In this document: positions 1 through 8,432 of the stretch, piece by piece | How the letters are laid out: the number at the start of each line of letters is the position of its first letter | How positions within the stretch are numbered: position 1 is the first letter of the stretch | NCBI GenBank assembly: GCA_017642565.1 | Contig: JAGCOU010000023.1 | Location: forward strand, 1-22,371 | DNA length: 22,371 nucleotides | Direction of reading: 5' to 3' | Origin: Alphaproteobacteria bacterium | GTDB lineage: Bacteria > Pseudomonadota > Alphaproteobacteria > Rs-D84 | Position numbers and translations under genes: made by a program | Notes under the pieces: generated by a model | What the model was told of the DNA's origin: nothing | Databases searched by the model: none | What the model saw: the letters and a program-made list of their open reading frames with translations, nothing else

Positions 1-1594
1 GTGCAATCAAATCTTCGATATCTATGTCGATTTCTGCATCGCTTATTTCACTGCGTCTCGGCTGAGACCAATTGTCGCGCACTGCGGTTGTTTCTTCGCG
101 GATGATTTGAACTATGCGTTCGTGGCTACTTAAAATCGCAAGCAAATCTTTAATAACTGCGCCGAGTTCTGTCAAATCATTATGAATCTTATCACGTTCC
201 AGACCTGTCAATCTGTGCAATTGCAATTCAAGAATTGCTTTGGCTTGGTCTTCGCTCATATAGAACATACCGTCTTTGTATTCTGTGTTTGGATCGTCAA
301 TCAAATTGATATAACTTTCAATATCCGATGCCGCCCAACCACGCGAAACCAAGGCGGTGCGCGCTTCGTCAGGACTCGCTGATTCTTTAATCAATTTAAT
401 AACTTCGTCCAGATTGCCACATGCAACTGACAAGCCCAACAATGTATGAGCACGATTACGTGCCTTGTTCAAATCAAATATGGTACGACGTCTTATAACT
501 TCTTCGCGGAATTCAATAAACGCATCCAACACAGTTCTTACCGTGAACAACATTGGACGGCCACGATTTAACGCCATCATGTTTACTGGGAAATTAGACT
601 GCATTTCTGTATCTTGGAAAAGATGATTTAACACAACCTCTGGCATAGTGTCGCGTTTCAATTCGATAACCACGCGCAAGCCTTCTTTGGAAGATTCATC
701 GCGGATGTCAGAGATACCTTCTATGCGTTTATCTTTGACCATTTCTGCAATCTTGATAATCAACTGAGATTTATTTACCTGATACGGCAACTCATCAACG
801 ATGATTGCAGGATGTTCATGCAAAGTTTCAAAGTGTGTTTTAGAACGAACTATGATAGAGCCACGACCAGTTGTATGTGCCTTGTACGCGCCAGCGTGTC
901 CCATGATAATTCCACCTGTTGGAAAATCTGGCCCCGGAATAATTCCAAACAATTCGTCATCACTTATATCTTTGTTATCAAGTATTGCCAATATTCCATT
1001 GCATACTTCGCCCAGATTATAAGTTGGAACATTTGTTGCCATACCCACAGCAATACCAGATCCACCATTCACCAAAAAATTTGGAAACTTAGTTGGCAAA
1101 ACAATTGGTTCTTGTAATGTGCCGTCAAAGTTAGGTTGCCAATCAACTGTGTCTTTGTCCAAATCTTCCATCAAAGTTGCACCGAGTTTCGAAAGGCGTG
1201 CCTCTGTATAACGCATAGCAGCAGGTTTATCGCCATCACGCGAACCAAAGTTACCCTGACCCTGGACCAGCATTTCACCCATTGAAAAATCTTGCGCCAT
1301 ACGAGCCATTGCTTCGTAAATAGAAGAATCTCCGTGCGGATGGTAACGTCCCATCACATCACCCACGATACGCGCAGATTTCACAGTAGATTTTGTTGCC
1401 GGCGCTACTTCGTTCATAACATACAAAATACGACGATGCACAGGTTTACAACCGTCCCTTACATCTGGTAATGCACGGTCCACAATAACCGACATTGCAT
1501 AGTCCAAGAAAGATGTCCGCATTTCGTGTTCAATAGGCGAAGTTGGCACCTTGATTTCATTAATTTCATTGTTTATTTCATTCATTTCAGACAT
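1..1594 (-). CDS. gyrA: DNA gyrase subunit A, 3' end cut by window edge
   Basis: GyrA is the DNA-breaking subunit of gyrase, which introduces negative supercoils as an A2B2 complex with GyrB. The frame is open for 531 codons from the ATG at 1594 to the window edge, so roughly the last third (the C-terminal DNA-wrapping beta-pinwheel) lies outside. Visible are the winged-helix/QRDR stretch [20 protein letters not shown] (residues 82-101), the active-site tyrosine Y129 in [10 protein letters not shown], and the tower and coiled-coil core with [20 protein letters not shown]. The last visible residues, [14 protein letters not shown], match the GyrA junction into the C-terminal domain. GyrA is preferred over ParC because the sequence after QGNFG and the later core follow alphaproteobacterial GyrA. 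The start has an AGGGGA ribosome site and is divergent from rpmH. At the position of E. coli Asp87 there is Glu (E94); the Ser83 equivalent is kept (S90). Confidence 0.95.
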   Translation of the reverse strand, partial: MSEMNEINNEINEIKVPTSPIEHEMRTSFLDYAMSVIVDRALPDVRDGCKPVHRRILYVMNEVAPATKSTVKSARIVGDVMGRYHPHGDSSIYEAMARMAQDFSMGEMLVQGQGNFGSRDGDKPAAMRYTEARLSKLGATLMEDLDKDTVDWQPNFDGTLQEPIVLPTKFPNFLVNGGSGIAVGMATNVPTYNLGEVCNGILAILDNKDISDDELFGIIPGPDFPTGGIIMGHAGAYKAHTTGRGSIIVRSKTHFETLHEHPAIIVDELPYQVNKSQLIIKIAEMVKDKRIEGISDIRDESSKEGLRVVIELKRDTMPEVVLNHLFQDTEMQSNFPVNMMALNRGRPMLFTVRTVLDAFIEFREEVIRRRTIFDLNKARNRAHTLLGLSVACGNLDEVIKLIKESASPDEARTALVSRGWAASDIESYINLIDDPNTEYKDGMFYMSEDQAKAILELQLHRLTGLERDKIHNDLTELGAVIKDLLAILSSHERIVQIIREETTAVRDNWSQPRRSEISDAEIDIDIEDLIA

Positions 1595-1624
1595 TGACTA
1601 TTTCCCCTATTTTTCGATAGTGAA

Positions 1625-1654
1625 ACAATAGCAAAAAATTAGCGTTCAGGTCAA
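1625..1654 (-). promoter_or_regulatory. Candidate sigma70 promoter of gyrA
   Basis: On the minus strand there is TTGACC (1654-1649), an 18-base spacer and TATTGT (1630-1625), placing the transcript start about 25 bases before the gyrA ATG. The -35 is near consensus and the -10 is moderate. Confidence 0.5.
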
Positions 1655-1710
1655 GAAATAAAGCAAAAAATTACAATTTTTTTTGTAAAAAAATATTATT
1701 ACATAAACAA

Positions 1711-1738
1711 TTGACAAAACAACAATATGTATTATAAT
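1711..1738 (+). promoter_or_regulatory. Consensus sigma70 promoter for the microprotein-rpmH unit
   Basis: There is a perfect TTGACA (1711-1716), a 16-base spacer and a perfect TATAAT (1733-1738). Transcription should start near 1745, about 26 bases before the ATG of the 39-residue ORF. This is the best-matching promoter in the window and fits high expression of a ribosomal protein unit. Confidence 0.8.
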
Positions 1739-1770
1739 AAAAGTATAAAAGACAACCTAAGGAGGTCAAA

Positions 1771-1890
1771 ATGAAAACAACTACTGCATCCAATTTATTT
1801 TTACCATTTTGGAAGTTACTGGGGTTATATTTTGTTTGGTGCTTGTTTTTAGAAGGCCTTAAATCAATGGGTTTAATAAAAAGTAAATAA
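1771..1890 (+). CDS. 39-residue hydrophobic microprotein upstream of rpmH
   Basis: This short ORF starts with ATG at 1771 and ends with TAA at 1888-1890. A near-perfect Shine-Dalgarno (AAGGAGGT, 1759-1766) sits four bases before the ATG, and a consensus promoter lies just upstream. The product begins MKTTTASNLFLPFWKLLGLY, has one hydrophobic segment (about residues 9-29: aromatic and Leu-rich, one Trp-Cys pair) and a basic tail ending KSMGLIKSK, as expected for a single-pass inner-membrane peptide. I do not recognise a family. It lies 57 bases before rpmH and probably shares its mRNA, so it could be a small membrane protein, a regulatory leader peptide for rpmH, or a toxin-like peptide. That it is translated is an inference from the ribosome site; its function is unknown. 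Confidence 0.65.
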   Translation: MKTTTASNLFLPFWKLLGLYFVWCLFLEGLKSMGLIKSK

Positions 1891-1947
1891 AATAGTTGCG
1901 TTTTGCAAAAAGGTATGATTAAATAAGCGAAGCAAAAGGATTTTGAA

Positions 1948-2100
1948 ATGGCAACAAAAAGAACATATCAACCATCTAAGACACGTCGTGTAAAGACACA
2001 CGGCTTTCGTGAAAAAATGGCAACAAAAAGCGGACGCGATGTTTTAAACCGCAGACGCGCATGTGGTCGCAAACGTTTGGCCGTATCTGCTGTTAATTAA
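1948..2100 (+). CDS. rpmH: 50S ribosomal protein L34
   Basis: L34 is a small basic protein of the large ribosomal subunit. The 50-residue product contains the family core [20 protein letters not shown] followed by [20 protein letters not shown], as in L34 proteins, which are usually about 44-46 residues. This one has a few extra residues at both ends (MAT- and -AVSAVN). The ATG follows AAAGGA (1935-1940) by seven bases. In most bacteria rpmH is followed directly by rnpA (RNase P protein). Here a terminator and then the convergent end of murG follow instead, so rnpA has been moved or lost from this locus. Confidence 0.95.
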   Translation: MATKRTYQPSKTRRVKTHGFREKMATKSGRDVLNRRRACGRKRLAVSAVN

Positions 2101-2128
2101 TAAAAGATGGTATTTAAGATAAAAAATA

Positions 2129-2152
2129 CCGCCCGGTTGGGCGGATTTTTTT
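2129..2152. terminator. Bidirectional rho-independent terminator between rpmH and murG
   Basis: A perfect 6-bp stem, CCGCCC (2129-2134) and GGGCGG (2139-2144), closes a GGTT loop. On the plus strand it is followed by ATTTTTTT for rpmH. On the minus strand the same stem is followed by a TATTTTTTAT tract. The murG stop codon (2151-2153) overlaps the plus-strand T tract, so one element serves both convergent units. Confidence 0.85.
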
Positions 2153-3197
2153 ATTTTGTAACTGTGTCTGCAATTTTCTTAACCGCTAAATTTTCTACAT
2201 AAGATTTCTTTGCCATCTTGTCAAGGCGCGCAGGGTTATCAAATAATTCATCCAAAGTACTTGTTAACCATTTTGCAGAAAATTTATCTTGGGCAATTGC
2301 AAATCCACCACCCAGTTTTTCAAAAGACGCTGCGTTTGCTGCTTGATCTGGGTTAATATTTAACGGAACCAATATCGCAGGACGTCCAATTGTTTCTAAT
2401 TCGACAACTGTACTTGCGCCCGAACGACCAATAACTAAATCCGCATCTATGATAGATGTAGCCATATCACGAATAAAAGATAAAACATTTGCACGAATTT
2501 TATGTTCTGCGTAAAACCTTTGTAATTTTTCAACATTCTCAGGACGCGTTTGATGCGTTATGAATATTTTTTTATTTTTCATTTCAGCCACTGCAATTGG
2601 AACTATCTCGTCCAATATTTGCGCGCCAAGCGAACCGCCAGTAACCAAGATTTTATTTTTATGTTTTAATGGCGAATTGGAATTGTTTATAAAATCACTG
2701 CGCACCGGCAGGCCTGTGTAAACAATTTTGATATTCGTTTGTTTAGGAAGTCCGTTCACTGTTTCAAAACTTGTCATCAATGTTTTAACCCAGCGCAACG
2801 CGAATTTATTAGCGCGTCCAATTGCTGCATTTTGTTCATGCAAGTATGTTGGTATTTTCCAAACATGTGCAGCAAACACAGCAGGAACAGATGCATATCC
2901 ACCAAAGGCAACCACGCGTTCTGGTTTGCTGAACAAAAATCTTATTATCAAAGCAATTGCAGACAAACCTATTTTTGATAGTGCCAATAATTGTTTTACT
3001 TTTGATTTAGCCCCTACACCAGAAGCCCATACAAACGCAACCCGCGCATTATCTGGTTTACCATCACGAACCATTTTTAATACCCGACCATCTGTGGAAA
3101 TAGTGATTTTATGACCGCGGTTTGCCAATTCTTTTGCCACACTTAACGCAGGAAAAACATGTCCGCCTGTTCCACCTGTTGCAATCCATATTTTCAT
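2151..3197 (-). CDS. murG: MurG, lipid I N-acetylglucosaminyltransferase
   Basis: MurG adds GlcNAc from UDP-GlcNAc to lipid I on the cytoplasmic face of the inner membrane, making lipid II. The 348-residue length is normal for this GT-B enzyme. The N-terminal glycine loop GGTGGHVFPA (residues 8-17), FGGYAS (98-103), HEQNAAIGRANK (120-131), the second-domain loop GGSLGAQ (187-193), RSGASTVVE (258-266) and the donor-site DQAANA (284-289) are all present. The start has an AGGGGT ribosome site. It is the last gene of a PBP1A-mraY-ftsW-murG block, 13 bases after ftsW. The murC gene that usually follows is absent, and the unit ends at the shared terminator. Confidence 0.96.
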   Translation of the reverse strand: MKIWIATGGTGGHVFPALSVAKELANRGHKITISTDGRVLKMVRDGKPDNARVAFVWASGVGAKSKVKQLLALSKIGLSAIALIIRFLFSKPERVVAFGGYASVPAVFAAHVWKIPTYLHEQNAAIGRANKFALRWVKTLMTSFETVNGLPKQTNIKIVYTGLPVRSDFINNSNSPLKHKNKILVTGGSLGAQILDEIVPIAVAEMKNKKIFITHQTRPENVEKLQRFYAEHKIRANVLSFIRDMATSIIDADLVIGRSGASTVVELETIGRPAILVPLNINPDQAANAASFEKLGGGFAIAQDKFSAKWLTSTLDELFDNPARLDKMAKKSYVENLAVKKIADTVTK

Positions 3198-3210
3198 TTT
3201 TTACCCCTAT

Positions 3211-4356
3211 TTATTTATTCCATGTATCTTCACGTATCAAAGCCAGTATCACACCGAACAATATACAGAAAGTTACAAACGACACACCACCATAAGATAT
3301 AAATGGCAAAGTCATTCCTTTGCTTATTACCAAATGCAATGCTGTCATTAAATTAAAACAAATTTGTCCACCAAACAAAGCAGCCAAACCAACAACTGCA
3401 TAGATAACAAAATTATCACGCGCATGTATTGCATGATTTATTAATCTGTTTAACACCAAAAGCAACAACAAAACCAAAGCAATACAACCAATTGCACCCC
3501 AATCTTCCGCAATGGCAGCATAAACAAAATCGTTTGTTGATTCTGGCAAGACGTCTTTGACATACGCATCAGAACCGCTACCAAAAAGCCCCCCGTGTTT
3601 GATAGAGTTTATTGAATACCAAGCCTGAGACCATCTATCTACATCAAAAATATGTTGGAAACGACCACGAACATGCTCTTTGGTCATAATAACTATTGTT
3701 GCCAAAACCCCCATACCACCGAACACCACAGGCATAAATTTCCAAGGGAAACCCGCAACGAACAACATAATGAACAAAACACATATATACAAAAACAAAT
3801 TACCAATATCAGGATGTTTGAAAAATGTAGCCGCACATATTCCAAATATCACTAAATAAGGCCACCAACTTAGCCATCTTGCGCGCCACGCTTCTTTGTT
3901 CAAAAATATATCGCTACCATAAACATTGTGCATTTTGTTTAAAAACCACGCAGTTAAAACAATAAACGCAGGCTTCAACACATCCGCAGGCATAAAACCA
4001 AAACCACCAATATGCGCCCAACGCGCACTTCCTTTGATTACCACAGGATGAACCAATGTAATAAGCAAACCAAAAACACCCAAAACCAAACATACTATGG
4101 ATAATCTTATTACACCTTGTTTGCTTAACATACTGGACCCAAACAAACAAACCAGCCCCAAAAGATACGCAGGTATTGCTTTTTTAATAAAGAAAAACCA
4201 AGGCTGACCCATTTTGGCTGCTTCGGCAGAACCTGCTGTAATCATTGTAATTGCGCCAATAACAACCATAAATAAAATTAAACAAAGCAAGCCACGGTCT
4301 ATTTCAAAATACCAACTTGTTAACCTACTTTCTTCACCGCGCGTAATTCTTAACAT
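3211..4356 (-). CDS. ftsW: FtsW, SEDS-family septal peptidoglycan polymerase
   Basis: FtsW is the polytopic glycan polymerase of the divisome and works with a class B penicillin-binding protein. The 381-residue product has about ten hydrophobic segments. It shows RWAHIGGFGFMPADVLKPAF (residues 112-131), QAWYSINSIKHGGLFGSGSD (244-263), the acidic motif PESTNDFVYAAIAEDWG (271-287; D276 corresponds to the catalytic Asp of SEDS proteins), and the family signature KGMTLPFISYGG (346-357). FtsW is favoured over RodA because it lies between mraY and murG; sequence alone separates the two less firmly. It starts 15 bases after the mraY stop with an AGGT-type ribosome site. MurD, normally between mraY and ftsW, is missing here. 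Confidence 0.92.
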   Translation of the reverse strand: MLRITRGEESRLTSWYFEIDRGLLCLILFMVVIGAITMITAGSAEAAKMGQPWFFFIKKAIPAYLLGLVCLFGSSMLSKQGVIRLSIVCLVLGVFGLLITLVHPVVIKGSARWAHIGGFGFMPADVLKPAFIVLTAWFLNKMHNVYGSDIFLNKEAWRARWLSWWPYLVIFGICAATFFKHPDIGNLFLYICVLFIMLFVAGFPWKFMPVVFGGMGVLATIVIMTKEHVRGRFQHIFDVDRWSQAWYSINSIKHGGLFGSGSDAYVKDVLPESTNDFVYAAIAEDWGAIGCIALVLLLLLVLNRLINHAIHARDNFVIYAVVGLAALFGGQICFNLMTALHLVISKGMTLPFISYGGVSFVTFCILFGVILALIREDTWNK

Positions 4357-4371
4357 TTTAATACCTAATCT

Positions 4372-5496
4372 TTATGCGAATTTTAATAATACTAATGCCA
4401 GACCAGAAAACAAAACAGACATGATGAAAAACCTGTCTACGATTTTCGTTTCATCCCAACCCAATTCTTCAAAATGATGATGAATTGGTGCACGCAGGAA
4501 TATGCGTTTTCCTGTACCAGTAATTTTTTTCGTTATTTTAAAATATGTAGTTTGTAAAAATGACGATAACAAAATCAAAACCATCATACCTGCTGCAACC
4601 CCCATAATGATTTCTGATTTTAATAACATTGCAACAGTTCCCATAAAACCACCAAGGGCTAGTGAGCCTACATCGCCCATAAATATTGCTGCGGGTTTAG
4701 CATTAAACCATAAAAAGCCAAGAACCGCACCAAACACAGCACCAAGAACACCATAAAGCGCACTCGTTTCTGGCAGGAATATAACCGCATCCATAAAGCC
4801 TGTGCGGGTTGCGCCATAAAGTGCAACAACCAAAACTATCAAGACAGGCAAATACAATTTAGCCAACATACCGTCAAGTCCGTCTGTGATATTTGTAGCA
4901 TTCGCAGAACCACAAATTACAAAATATGCAAAAATATAATACAAAAACCCAAGTGTTACAGGTAACCCAAACAGATGCCAAGCATTCAAAGGCAATTCAA
5001 TACTCGAACCCACAACTATGGACAAACTCGGCACATAACCAGGCATAGTTTTATTTATTAGATATGCGAGTACTATGACACAAAACGCTTCTAATAAAAG
5101 GCGCAACGAAGGCGACAAACCATTAGAAGCCTTTTTAGATTGACTGCTGATTTTTTTATAATCATCAGCAAAACCAATAGCACCAAACATCAACAGCGAA
5201 GCAAGCGCAATCCAACCTGTGGCATTATGCATAGGCATAAATAAAAGTGCCGCAACAAATATTGCTATTAAAACCAATATGCCACCCATTGATGGCGTCC
5301 CAACTTTTTTACGATGTTGCAGCGGAACATTTTCACTTATAGGTTGACCTTTGCCTTGGATTTTATGCATAAATCTAATGAAACTGCGTCCAAAAACAAT
5401 CATGATTATAAACGCAACACCGAATGCCGCAGCAAATTGTGTCCAGCCACTCGCAAAAAAATTAAAACCACGTCCTATTAAAAAATCCGTCAGCAT
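4372..5496 (-). CDS. mraY: MraY, phospho-MurNAc-pentapeptide transferase
   Basis: MraY transfers phospho-MurNAc-pentapeptide from the UDP-linked precursor to undecaprenyl phosphate, forming lipid I in the inner membrane. The 374-residue protein has about ten membrane segments and all the expected motifs: KKVGTPSMGG (63-72), the Mg-binding DDYKK (111-115), NITDGLDGM (202-210), AKPAAIFMGDVGSLALGG (266-283, with the catalytic-loop D275) and the HHHFEELGW loop (339-347). Its ATG follows AAGGAG, a good ribosome site. It lies 75 bases downstream of the PBP1A gene, a gap that could hold its own promoter, and is followed closely by ftsW. Confidence 0.97.
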   Translation of the reverse strand: MLTDFLIGRGFNFFASGWTQFAAAFGVAFIIMIVFGRSFIRFMHKIQGKGQPISENVPLQHRKKVGTPSMGGILVLIAIFVAALLFMPMHNATGWIALASLLMFGAIGFADDYKKISSQSKKASNGLSPSLRLLLEAFCVIVLAYLINKTMPGYVPSLSIVVGSSIELPLNAWHLFGLPVTLGFLYYIFAYFVICGSANATNITDGLDGMLAKLYLPVLIVLVVALYGATRTGFMDAVIFLPETSALYGVLGAVFGAVLGFLWFNAKPAAIFMGDVGSLALGGFMGTVAMLLKSEIIMGVAAGMMVLILLSSFLQTTYFKITKKITGTGKRIFLRAPIHHHFEELGWDETKIVDRFFIMSVLFSGLALVLLKFA

Positions 5497-5520
5497 AAAA
5501 AACTCCTTTTCTTAGTTTTT

Positions 5521-5549
5521 ATTTTATCATAAAAATGAATTGAAACCAA
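5521..5549 (-). promoter_or_regulatory. Possible promoter of mraY-ftsW-murG
   Basis: In the gap between the PBP1A gene and mraY the minus strand reads TTGGTT (5549-5544), 17 bases, TAAAAT (5526-5521). This suggests that mraY-ftsW-murG may also be transcribed separately. The match is moderate in AT-rich sequence. Confidence 0.35.
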
Positions 5550-5571
5550 CGAATTTAAAAAATAAATATGC

Positions 5572-7620
5572 TTAAAATATACCGCCAACCACAGGCTTTT
5601 CTGTTTGGACTTCTGGGGCTTCTAATTTATTAGGCATTTGTCCTGGTTTAAACGCTTCGTTTATAATGACGCCATTTGGGTCCTGGGAAGCAGCAACACC
5701 TGTTTCTCTGTTGACGCGCATGAATTTAAGACCATCTGGCACAGAGAAAGGCTGATTACTTTCATCTTTTAACGCAACCCGCATAAAATCGGCAAACACG
5801 CGCGCAGCCATATGAGAACCTGCACCTTTGCCCAAAGATCTTGGAGTATCGTATCCCAAATAGACACCAGCAATTAAATTCTTAGAAAAACCGATAAACC
5901 AGACATCTTTGACATCATTTGTTGTGCCTGTTTTTCCAGCAATTGTGTGTCCAGAAATCGCCGCCTGTTTACCAGTTCCGCGTTCAACTGCGCCTTGTAA
6001 AATAGAAATGATTTGGTACAAACTTTGTGCATCAGACAAAGGTTCGCTTTTTTCCGCACCCGAAGGCGGCAACAAAGATGAATTCCATTCTATTTGCTCA
6101 TGCTTTTGCCCACTGATAAGATTGCCGTATCTATCTTCAACATAGTCAACCATTTTTGGTTCTATTGGATGTCCGCCGTTTACAAAAGCAGAATAACCCA
6201 ACACAAGTTTTTGCAATGTTGTTTCACCACTTCCCAAAGCCATTGATTCGTTAACCATTTTTAAATCTTTTGGATACACACCAAATCTTTGCGCTGTTTC
6301 AATAGCATCCCTGACGCCTATTTGTTCAACCAAACGGACTGTTGGGACATTACGCGAAGTTTCCAGCGCAAAACGCAAAGGTATATTGCCCAAGAATTTT
6401 TTATCGTAATTTTCAGGACGCCATTCTTTGTTGTTTTCACGCCAGCCAACAATCGGCGCATCTAAAATTAAACTTTCTGGACTGTAGCCTTTTTCCAATG
6501 CCGCCAAATACACAAAAGGTTTTATAGTTGAACCAATTTGACGATATGCCTGGGTTGCACGATTAAACGAACTCGTCCGGAAAGAACGCCCCCCGCTCAT
6601 CGCAACGATTCGACCCGTGTGCGGATTCATAGCAATTATTGCACCCTGCAACTTAGCCTCGTTTGCAGATTTGTTTGCATTATAGGCGTCTAATTCTTTG
6701 GCCAAAGCCGCTGCCGCTGCGCGTTGAAATTCAGGAACAATCGTTGTTTTGATATAAAGTCCTTGATTGTAAAGAGTTTCACGACCAATTGTTTCCAACA
6801 ATTTGCGTCTCACATCTTCGGCAAAATATTGAAAGTCTACCTCCATCTGGGCGGTAAAACCTGAATTTATATTTAATGGTTCATTTGAAGCCGCTTGTGC
6901 TTCCTCTTTTGTGATATAACCATCATCAACCATACGGCGCAAGACATAATTCCTGCGTTCTACGGCGCGATTTCTATCATTTGGCGCCTTTGGCAGAGAT
7001 GCCAAAAATGCACATTCAGCCAAACTTAAATCTTTAACAGGTTTGTTAAAATACATTAATGCCGCAGACCCCACACCGTATGCGCGCGCGCCAAGGAATA
7101 TCTCGTTAAGATACAAGGTCATTATGTGTTTTTTGGAAAAACTGCGTTCCAAACGCAAAGCGAGAATCGCTTCTTTGACCTTTCTCGAGATGGTTCTATC
7201 CGATGTGAGAAAGAAATTTTTTGCAACCTGTTGCGTAATTGTCGAAGCCCCTGTGAATTTGGTATTAAATCCCAACATTTTCATACCATTGTTCAAACTT
7301 GCACGAATAATACCTTGGACATCGATACCAGGATGTGTCCAAAAATTTTGATCTTCGGCAGCAATAAATGCATTAACCAATTGTGGTGGCATATCATCGA
7401 AATCAATAAAGACGCGTCTTTCTTCGGCGTATTCAATCAAAAGAGAACCGTCACTCGCATACAAACGAGTTGCCACGGGCGGAGTATATGTCGCCAAATT
7501 TTTATAATCTGGCAAATCATGCCCGTAAATTAAAATCAAAGCCGCCAAACCAGCAATAGCGGCAACTATGCACCAAAAGACAAAGTTAATAAATATACGA
7601 AAATACTTTTTAAACTTCAT
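5572..7620 (-). CDS. Class A penicillin-binding protein 1A (glycosyltransferase and transpeptidase)
   Basis: This is a bifunctional peptidoglycan synthase anchored in the inner membrane. It has a short cytoplasmic tail and one membrane segment (about residues 9-32). The GT51 domain has AAEDQNFWTHPGID (87-100, catalytic E89) and GASTITQQVAKNFF (124-137). The transpeptidase domain has the SxxK serine at S364-K367 (GSTIKPF), SRN (422-424) and KTGT (563-566), so both active sites look intact. At 682 residues it is clearly shorter than E. coli PBP1A, apparently lacking most of the inserted domain and having a short C-terminus. No ribosome site is visible before the ATG at 7620, and a -10-like TAAAAT lies only seven bases upstream. 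It heads the block with mraY, ftsW and murG, an unusual place for a class A PBP. It could equally be named pbp1A/mrcA. Confidence 0.93.
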   Translation of the reverse strand: MKFKKYFRIFINFVFWCIVAAIAGLAALILIYGHDLPDYKNLATYTPPVATRLYASDGSLLIEYAEERRVFIDFDDMPPQLVNAFIAAEDQNFWTHPGIDVQGIIRASLNNGMKMLGFNTKFTGASTITQQVAKNFFLTSDRTISRKVKEAILALRLERSFSKKHIMTLYLNEIFLGARAYGVGSAALMYFNKPVKDLSLAECAFLASLPKAPNDRNRAVERRNYVLRRMVDDGYITKEEAQAASNEPLNINSGFTAQMEVDFQYFAEDVRRKLLETIGRETLYNQGLYIKTTIVPEFQRAAAAALAKELDAYNANKSANEAKLQGAIIAMNPHTGRIVAMSGGRSFRTSSFNRATQAYRQIGSTIKPFVYLAALEKGYSPESLILDAPIVGWRENNKEWRPENYDKKFLGNIPLRFALETSRNVPTVRLVEQIGVRDAIETAQRFGVYPKDLKMVNESMALGSGETTLQKLVLGYSAFVNGGHPIEPKMVDYVEDRYGNLISGQKHEQIEWNSSLLPPSGAEKSEPLSDAQSLYQIISILQGAVERGTGKQAAISGHTIAGKTGTTNDVKDVWFIGFSKNLIAGVYLGYDTPRSLGKGAGSHMAARVFADFMRVALKDESNQPFSVPDGLKFMRVNRETGVAASQDPNGVIINEAFKPGQMPNKLEAPEVQTEKPVVGGIF

Positions 7621-7627
7621 AAGTATA

Positions 7628-7656
7628 ATTTTATGCCAAATCTTTTAACTTTGCAA
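7628..7656 (-). promoter_or_regulatory. Candidate promoter giving a leaderless PBP1A mRNA
   Basis: On the minus strand there is TTGCAA (7656-7651), 17 bases, TAAAAT (7633-7628). The expected start is within a base or two of the ATG at 7620. No Shine-Dalgarno is seen, which fits a leaderless message. Confidence 0.4.
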
Positions 7657-7671
7657 GTGATGGTTGTAAAT

Positions 7672-7693
7672 AAAAAAACCGGCGATGCCGGTT
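7672..7693 (-). terminator. Rho-independent terminator of the rpmE - IMPase-like unit
   Basis: On the minus strand a 7-bp perfect stem AACCGGC/GCCGGTT (7693-7687 with 7683-7677) with an ATC loop is followed by a run of T. It begins four bases after the stop of the IMPase-like gene and insulates it from the PBP1A gene. Confidence 0.85.
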
Positions 7694-7696
7694 GTG

Positions 7697-8407
7697 TTAA
7701 ATTTCGACTTTGCCATTAGTAGCGACAATATCGCCACCGGTTTCAATAATTTTGCCACCTGCTTCGCGAATTAGCAATTCTCCGGCCGCGATTTCTGCAT
7801 AATCAACTGGGTCAGATACAAACGCATCCAATTTACCAGCCGCAACCCAAGCCAAATCTAGTGCAGGACATCCTGTTTCCCGAGCGTTACCAGAAATCAT
7901 AGGACGAATTCCATTTGTGTTATAGCCGATTGTCAAATCCGCTGGTTCTTTCAAATTAGACACACGGATTTTTTCCGAATGATATGCAGAAAACACGTAT
8001 GCGCCTTTTCCACTTTCTGCATAATATAATCTTTCGTCTATTGGGGAATATACCAAAGCAATTTTTGTTTCACCACCAGAGCGCAAAGCCAAAGATATAG
8101 CAAAGTGTGCATTACCACGAACAAAATTAGCCGCGCCAGATAATGCCAACACAAATTCGTCACGTCCATCGCCAGCCTTTGATACATCTGGTGTTAACAA
8201 ACCCGCACTTGGACGAACCAATTGTAAATCTGCCAATATACTTTCTTCGATTCTAGCGGAAGCTTTGGCAACAAAATCACGAGCACTCGTCAAAGATTGC
8301 TGTAAATTTTCAACCTCTCCAAAATCGTGGCGCAAACCAGACGCGGTGTTCTGTAATGCTGCGAACATTTTGTTTAATTCAGTTGAACCTTTAATCAGCA
8401 AATCCAT
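7697..8407 (-). CDS. SuhB/inositol monophosphatase-like protein with a lost metal site
   Basis: The 236-residue product aligns along its length with SuhB-type inositol monophosphatases: HFAISLALRSGGETKIALVY (101-120), SPIDERLYYAESGKGAY (121-137), CPALDLAWVAAGKLDAFVSD (180-199) and EIAAGELLIREAGGKI (205-220). The catalytic residues of the family are missing. The DPLDGTTNF metal motif is replaced by LALSGAANF (87-95); the upstream E-E motif region reads RPSAGLLTPD; the N-terminal acidic residue of the 'ND(F/L)VT..D' stretch is lost (ARDFVAKAS, 42-50); and the PWD before AAG is YAE (203-205). It is therefore probably not a phosphatase. Since E. coli SuhB also acts on rRNA transcription with NusA independently of catalysis, a non-enzymatic role is possible but is my inference. 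It is co-transcribed with rpmE, 25 bases apart, and ends at a strong terminator. Confidence 0.85.
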   Translation of the reverse strand: MDLLIKGSTELNKMFAALQNTASGLRHDFGEVENLQQSLTSARDFVAKASARIEESILADLQLVRPSAGLLTPDVSKAGDGRDEFVLALSGAANFVRGNAHFAISLALRSGGETKIALVYSPIDERLYYAESGKGAYVFSAYHSEKIRVSNLKEPADLTIGYNTNGIRPMISGNARETGCPALDLAWVAAGKLDAFVSDPVDYAEIAAGELLIREAGGKIIETGGDIVATNGKVEI

Positions 8408-8432
8408 CGATATGCCCTTTTGTTAAAGTGTA

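Noticed and set aside
182..1117. Plus-strand ORFs of 66-101 codons opposite gyrA
   Set aside because: They are antisense shadows of a long, motif-verified gyrA frame, without ribosome sites.
2728..3114. 128-codon plus-strand ORF inside murG
   Set aside because: It is opposite conserved MurG motifs and has no independent signals.
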